Assembly (NCBI GenBank): GCA_947629295.1
Contig: CANRDH010000067.1
Span: forward strand, 1-7,939
Direction of reading: 5' to 3'
Source: an uncultured Clostridia bacterium
GTDB taxonomy: Bacteria > Bacillota > Clostridia > Oscillospirales > Acutalibacteraceae
DNA: 7,939 nucleotides
Below, in pieces: positions 6,683 through 7,939 of this stretch. The notes under the pieces were generated by a model. That model was not told the origin of the DNA. It saw only the letters and a list, made by a program, of their open reading frames with translations, and did no database searches. The translations under genes were made by a program, and so were the position numbers. Every line of letters begins with the position of its first letter. Positions within the stretch are counted from its first letter, which is position 1.

Positions 6683-6686
6683 GGAG
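6683..6686 (+). promoter_or_regulatory. Ribosome binding site for the family-standard asparaginase start
   Basis: GGAG lies 8 nt before ATG 6695. This start puts the TGGTIGS motif at residue 9, as in other asparaginases, and was therefore chosen over 6593. Confidence 0.6.
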
Positions 6687-6694
6687 ATGACGAG

Positions 6695-7714
6695 ATGAAA
6701 AATATTTTGCTTATACTGACAGGCGGGACAATAGGCAGCGTGAACAGAAACGGCATAATCGGGACGGACAGCAAAAAATGCAGAGTGCTTGAGATGTATG
6801 AAGCGGAGCATAATGACTGTCGGTTTTTAATAAGGTCGCCGCTTAATATATTGAGTGAAAATCTTGATGTCAGTCATTGGGAGGCACTTATAAATTATAT
6901 ACTTTCTCTTGATTTGTCAGGCTTTGACGGTATGATAATAACACACGGAAGCGATACGCTTTCCTATTCCTCTGCTTTGCTAGGTATGTGTCTTAATCAT
7001 ATTAATATTCCGATAGTGATTACGGCGGCTAATTTTGTGCCTGATGACCCTCGCAGCAATGCACTGATGAATTTTAATGCGGCAGTCCGACTTATTGAGA
7101 ATGTGTGCAGTGGTATATATACAGTATATGGAAGCGGTACGGAAAATGGCGTAGAGGCGTATATTCCAACAAGGATAAATGAAGCTGACAGAATAAACGA
7201 CCGTTTTTCGTCGGCTGACGGTGAGCCGCTTGCATTTATTGATAAAGACGGCAAAATAAAATCAAATACTGATTTTGATATGTCTTTGCTTGAAAAGCAT
7301 AAGACACTTACAGGACTTAAGGGTGTTGAGTTCAGGAAATCCGTATATATGATAACGCCTTATCCGTCACTTGATTACGATAAGATCGTAATTGATGAAA
7401 ATACGGGTGCAGTCCTGCACCTGACATATCATTCTGCAACTGTAAGTCAAAAAGCCTTGACACTGCTGGATAGGTGCAGGGATAGGGGAATACCGATGTA
7501 TATGTGCTCATTTCAAAGCAGTGCAGGCAGTATGTATGAAACAAGCGATATAATGCTGAAAAACGGTGCATTGCCGCTGTATGATTTGAATAAGGAAAGT
7601 GCGTATGCAAAGCTTTTGCTTGCCGTAAATCTCTACAGCGATGATATTGAGAAATTTATGAATAAAAATATATATTATGAAGGGGTTGGTGATATTGATG
7701 AAATTAGAAGTTAA
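6695..7714 (+). CDS. Asparaginase-family protein (divergent)
   Basis: From 6695 the product is 339 residues, normal for bacterial L-asparaginases, which hydrolyse asparagine to aspartate and ammonia. The N-terminal strand and nucleophile motif ILTGGTIGS (7-15, Thr12) is intact. The second motif is THGSDT (83-88), with Ser86 where HGTDT is usual and Asp87 kept. 'VITAANFVPDDPRSNALMNFNAAVRLI' (108-134) matches the usual 'TGAxxPxDxxxSD...N...A' stretch. The region that normally supplies the catalytic Lys reads EADRINDRFSS (163-173) with no Lys, so activity or substrate may differ. No signal peptide is seen, so a cytoplasmic location is expected. An in-frame ATG at 6593 with its own ribosome site would add 34 residues not typical of the family. 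The 3' end overlaps the next gene, an ABC ATPase, by 17 nt. Family assignment is sound; enzymatic specificity is uncertain. Confidence 0.85.
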   Translation: MKNILLILTGGTIGSVNRNGIIGTDSKKCRVLEMYEAEHNDCRFLIRSPLNILSENLDVSHWEALINYILSLDLSGFDGMIITHGSDTLSYSSALLGMCLNHINIPIVITAANFVPDDPRSNALMNFNAAVRLIENVCSGIYTVYGSGTENGVEAYIPTRINEADRINDRFSSADGEPLAFIDKDGKIKSNTDFDMSLLEKHKTLTGLKGVEFRKSVYMITPYPSLDYDKIVIDENTGAVLHLTYHSATVSQKALTLLDRCRDRGIPMYMCSFQSSAGSMYETSDIMLKNGALPLYDLNKESAYAKLLLAVNLYSDDIEKFMNKNIYYEGVGDIDEIRS

Positions 7715-7939
7715 AAATTTGACAAAAAGCTTTGGCGATAAGGAAGTTCTGAAGGATATTACCTTTACAGCGGAAAGCGGTAAGGCTCTCGGTCTTCTCG
7801 GAAGAAACGGAGCGGGAAAAACCACAACAATACGAATAGTGATGGGAGTTTTTTATCAGAACAGCGGCGATATTCTGATTGACGGAAAGACTTTTGAAAG
7901 AGATAAGCTGCGTATAGGGTATCTTCCCGAGGAGAGAGG
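7698..7939 (+). CDS. ABC transporter ATP-binding protein, NatA/YhaQ-like (partial, 3' end beyond window)
   Basis: This is the first 80 codons of an ABC ATPase that continues past the right edge. It opens MKLEVKNLTKSFGDKEVLKDITF, with the Walker A motif GRNGAGKT at 35-42 and then IDGKTFERDKLRIGYLPEERG at the Q-loop. GRNGAGKTTT together with GYLPEERG is typical of the ABC-2 exporter ATPases related to NatA and YhaQ, some of which export sodium or peptides. The signature motif, Walker B and the permease gene lie outside the window. The ATG at 7698 is inside the end of the asparaginase gene (17-nt overlap), with GAAGGGG 12 nt upstream and GGTGAT closer; translational coupling is likely. It is a different subgroup from the ATPase at 4376-5335. 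Confidence 0.9.
   Translation, partial: MKLEVKNLTKSFGDKEVLKDITFTAESGKALGLLGRNGAGKTTTIRIVMGVFYQNSGDILIDGKTFERDKLRIGYLPEER

Noticed and set aside
6473..6811. 112-codon minus-strand open frame over the operator region and asparaginase start
   Set aside because: It crosses the promoter and the conserved asparaginase N-terminus in antisense, has no ribosome site and an erratic His/Phe/Tyr-rich composition.

Overview
The window looks like chromosomal DNA from a low-to-mid GC Gram-positive bacterium, most likely a gut Clostridia lineage (Ruminococcus/Oscillospiraceae-like). This is inferred from strong AAGGAGG-type ribosome binding sites, AT-rich intergenic DNA with TTGACA/TATAAT promoters, Lys/Glu/Ile-rich proteins and the gene families present. 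I see no rRNA, tRNA, CRISPR array, insertion sequence or prophage gene.

Minus-strand block (about 78-6138, read right to left): an exodeoxyribonuclease III (xth) gene with its own extended -10 promoter is followed after 44 nt by a tightly packed five-gene set. The set is an ABC ATPase (GldA-like), an ABC-2 permease (GldF-like), a membrane-anchored GldG-family protein, a membrane-anchored protein with two DUF4340-like modules, and a small GtrA-family membrane protein. The five genes overlap or are separated by 12 nt at most, and most starts have a clear Shine-Dalgarno sequence, so they are very probably one transcript. A strong hairpin just after the GtrA stop codon (39-74) closes the unit. 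The first four proteins form a recognisable but functionally obscure envelope transporter. It resembles the GldA/GldF/GldG system named from gliding Bacteroidetes, but nothing here suggests gliding. The GtrA-type protein, a family associated with moving polyprenyl-linked sugars across the membrane, hints at an envelope-glycan role; this is inference.

Divergent intergenic region (6139-6592): 454 bp of AT-rich sequence. It contains the xth promoter on the minus strand and, on the plus strand, a near-consensus promoter (TTGACA, 17 bp, TATCAT). The spacer and -10 of that promoter are covered by a perfect 10-1-10 inverted repeat, a strong operator candidate.

Plus-strand block (6593/6695-7939): an asparaginase-family protein with two credible start sites, then the first 80 codons of another ABC ATPase whose start overlaps the asparaginase stop by 17 nt. 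The ATPase runs off the window. The asparaginase keeps the N-terminal Thr motif and an HGSDT motif, but its third catalytic region (the usual Lys) looks altered, so its substrate is uncertain.

The points most worth a second look are the Gld-like/DUF4340/GtrA operon, the palindromic operator inside the plus-strand promoter, and the divergent asparaginase translationally coupled to an ABC transporter.
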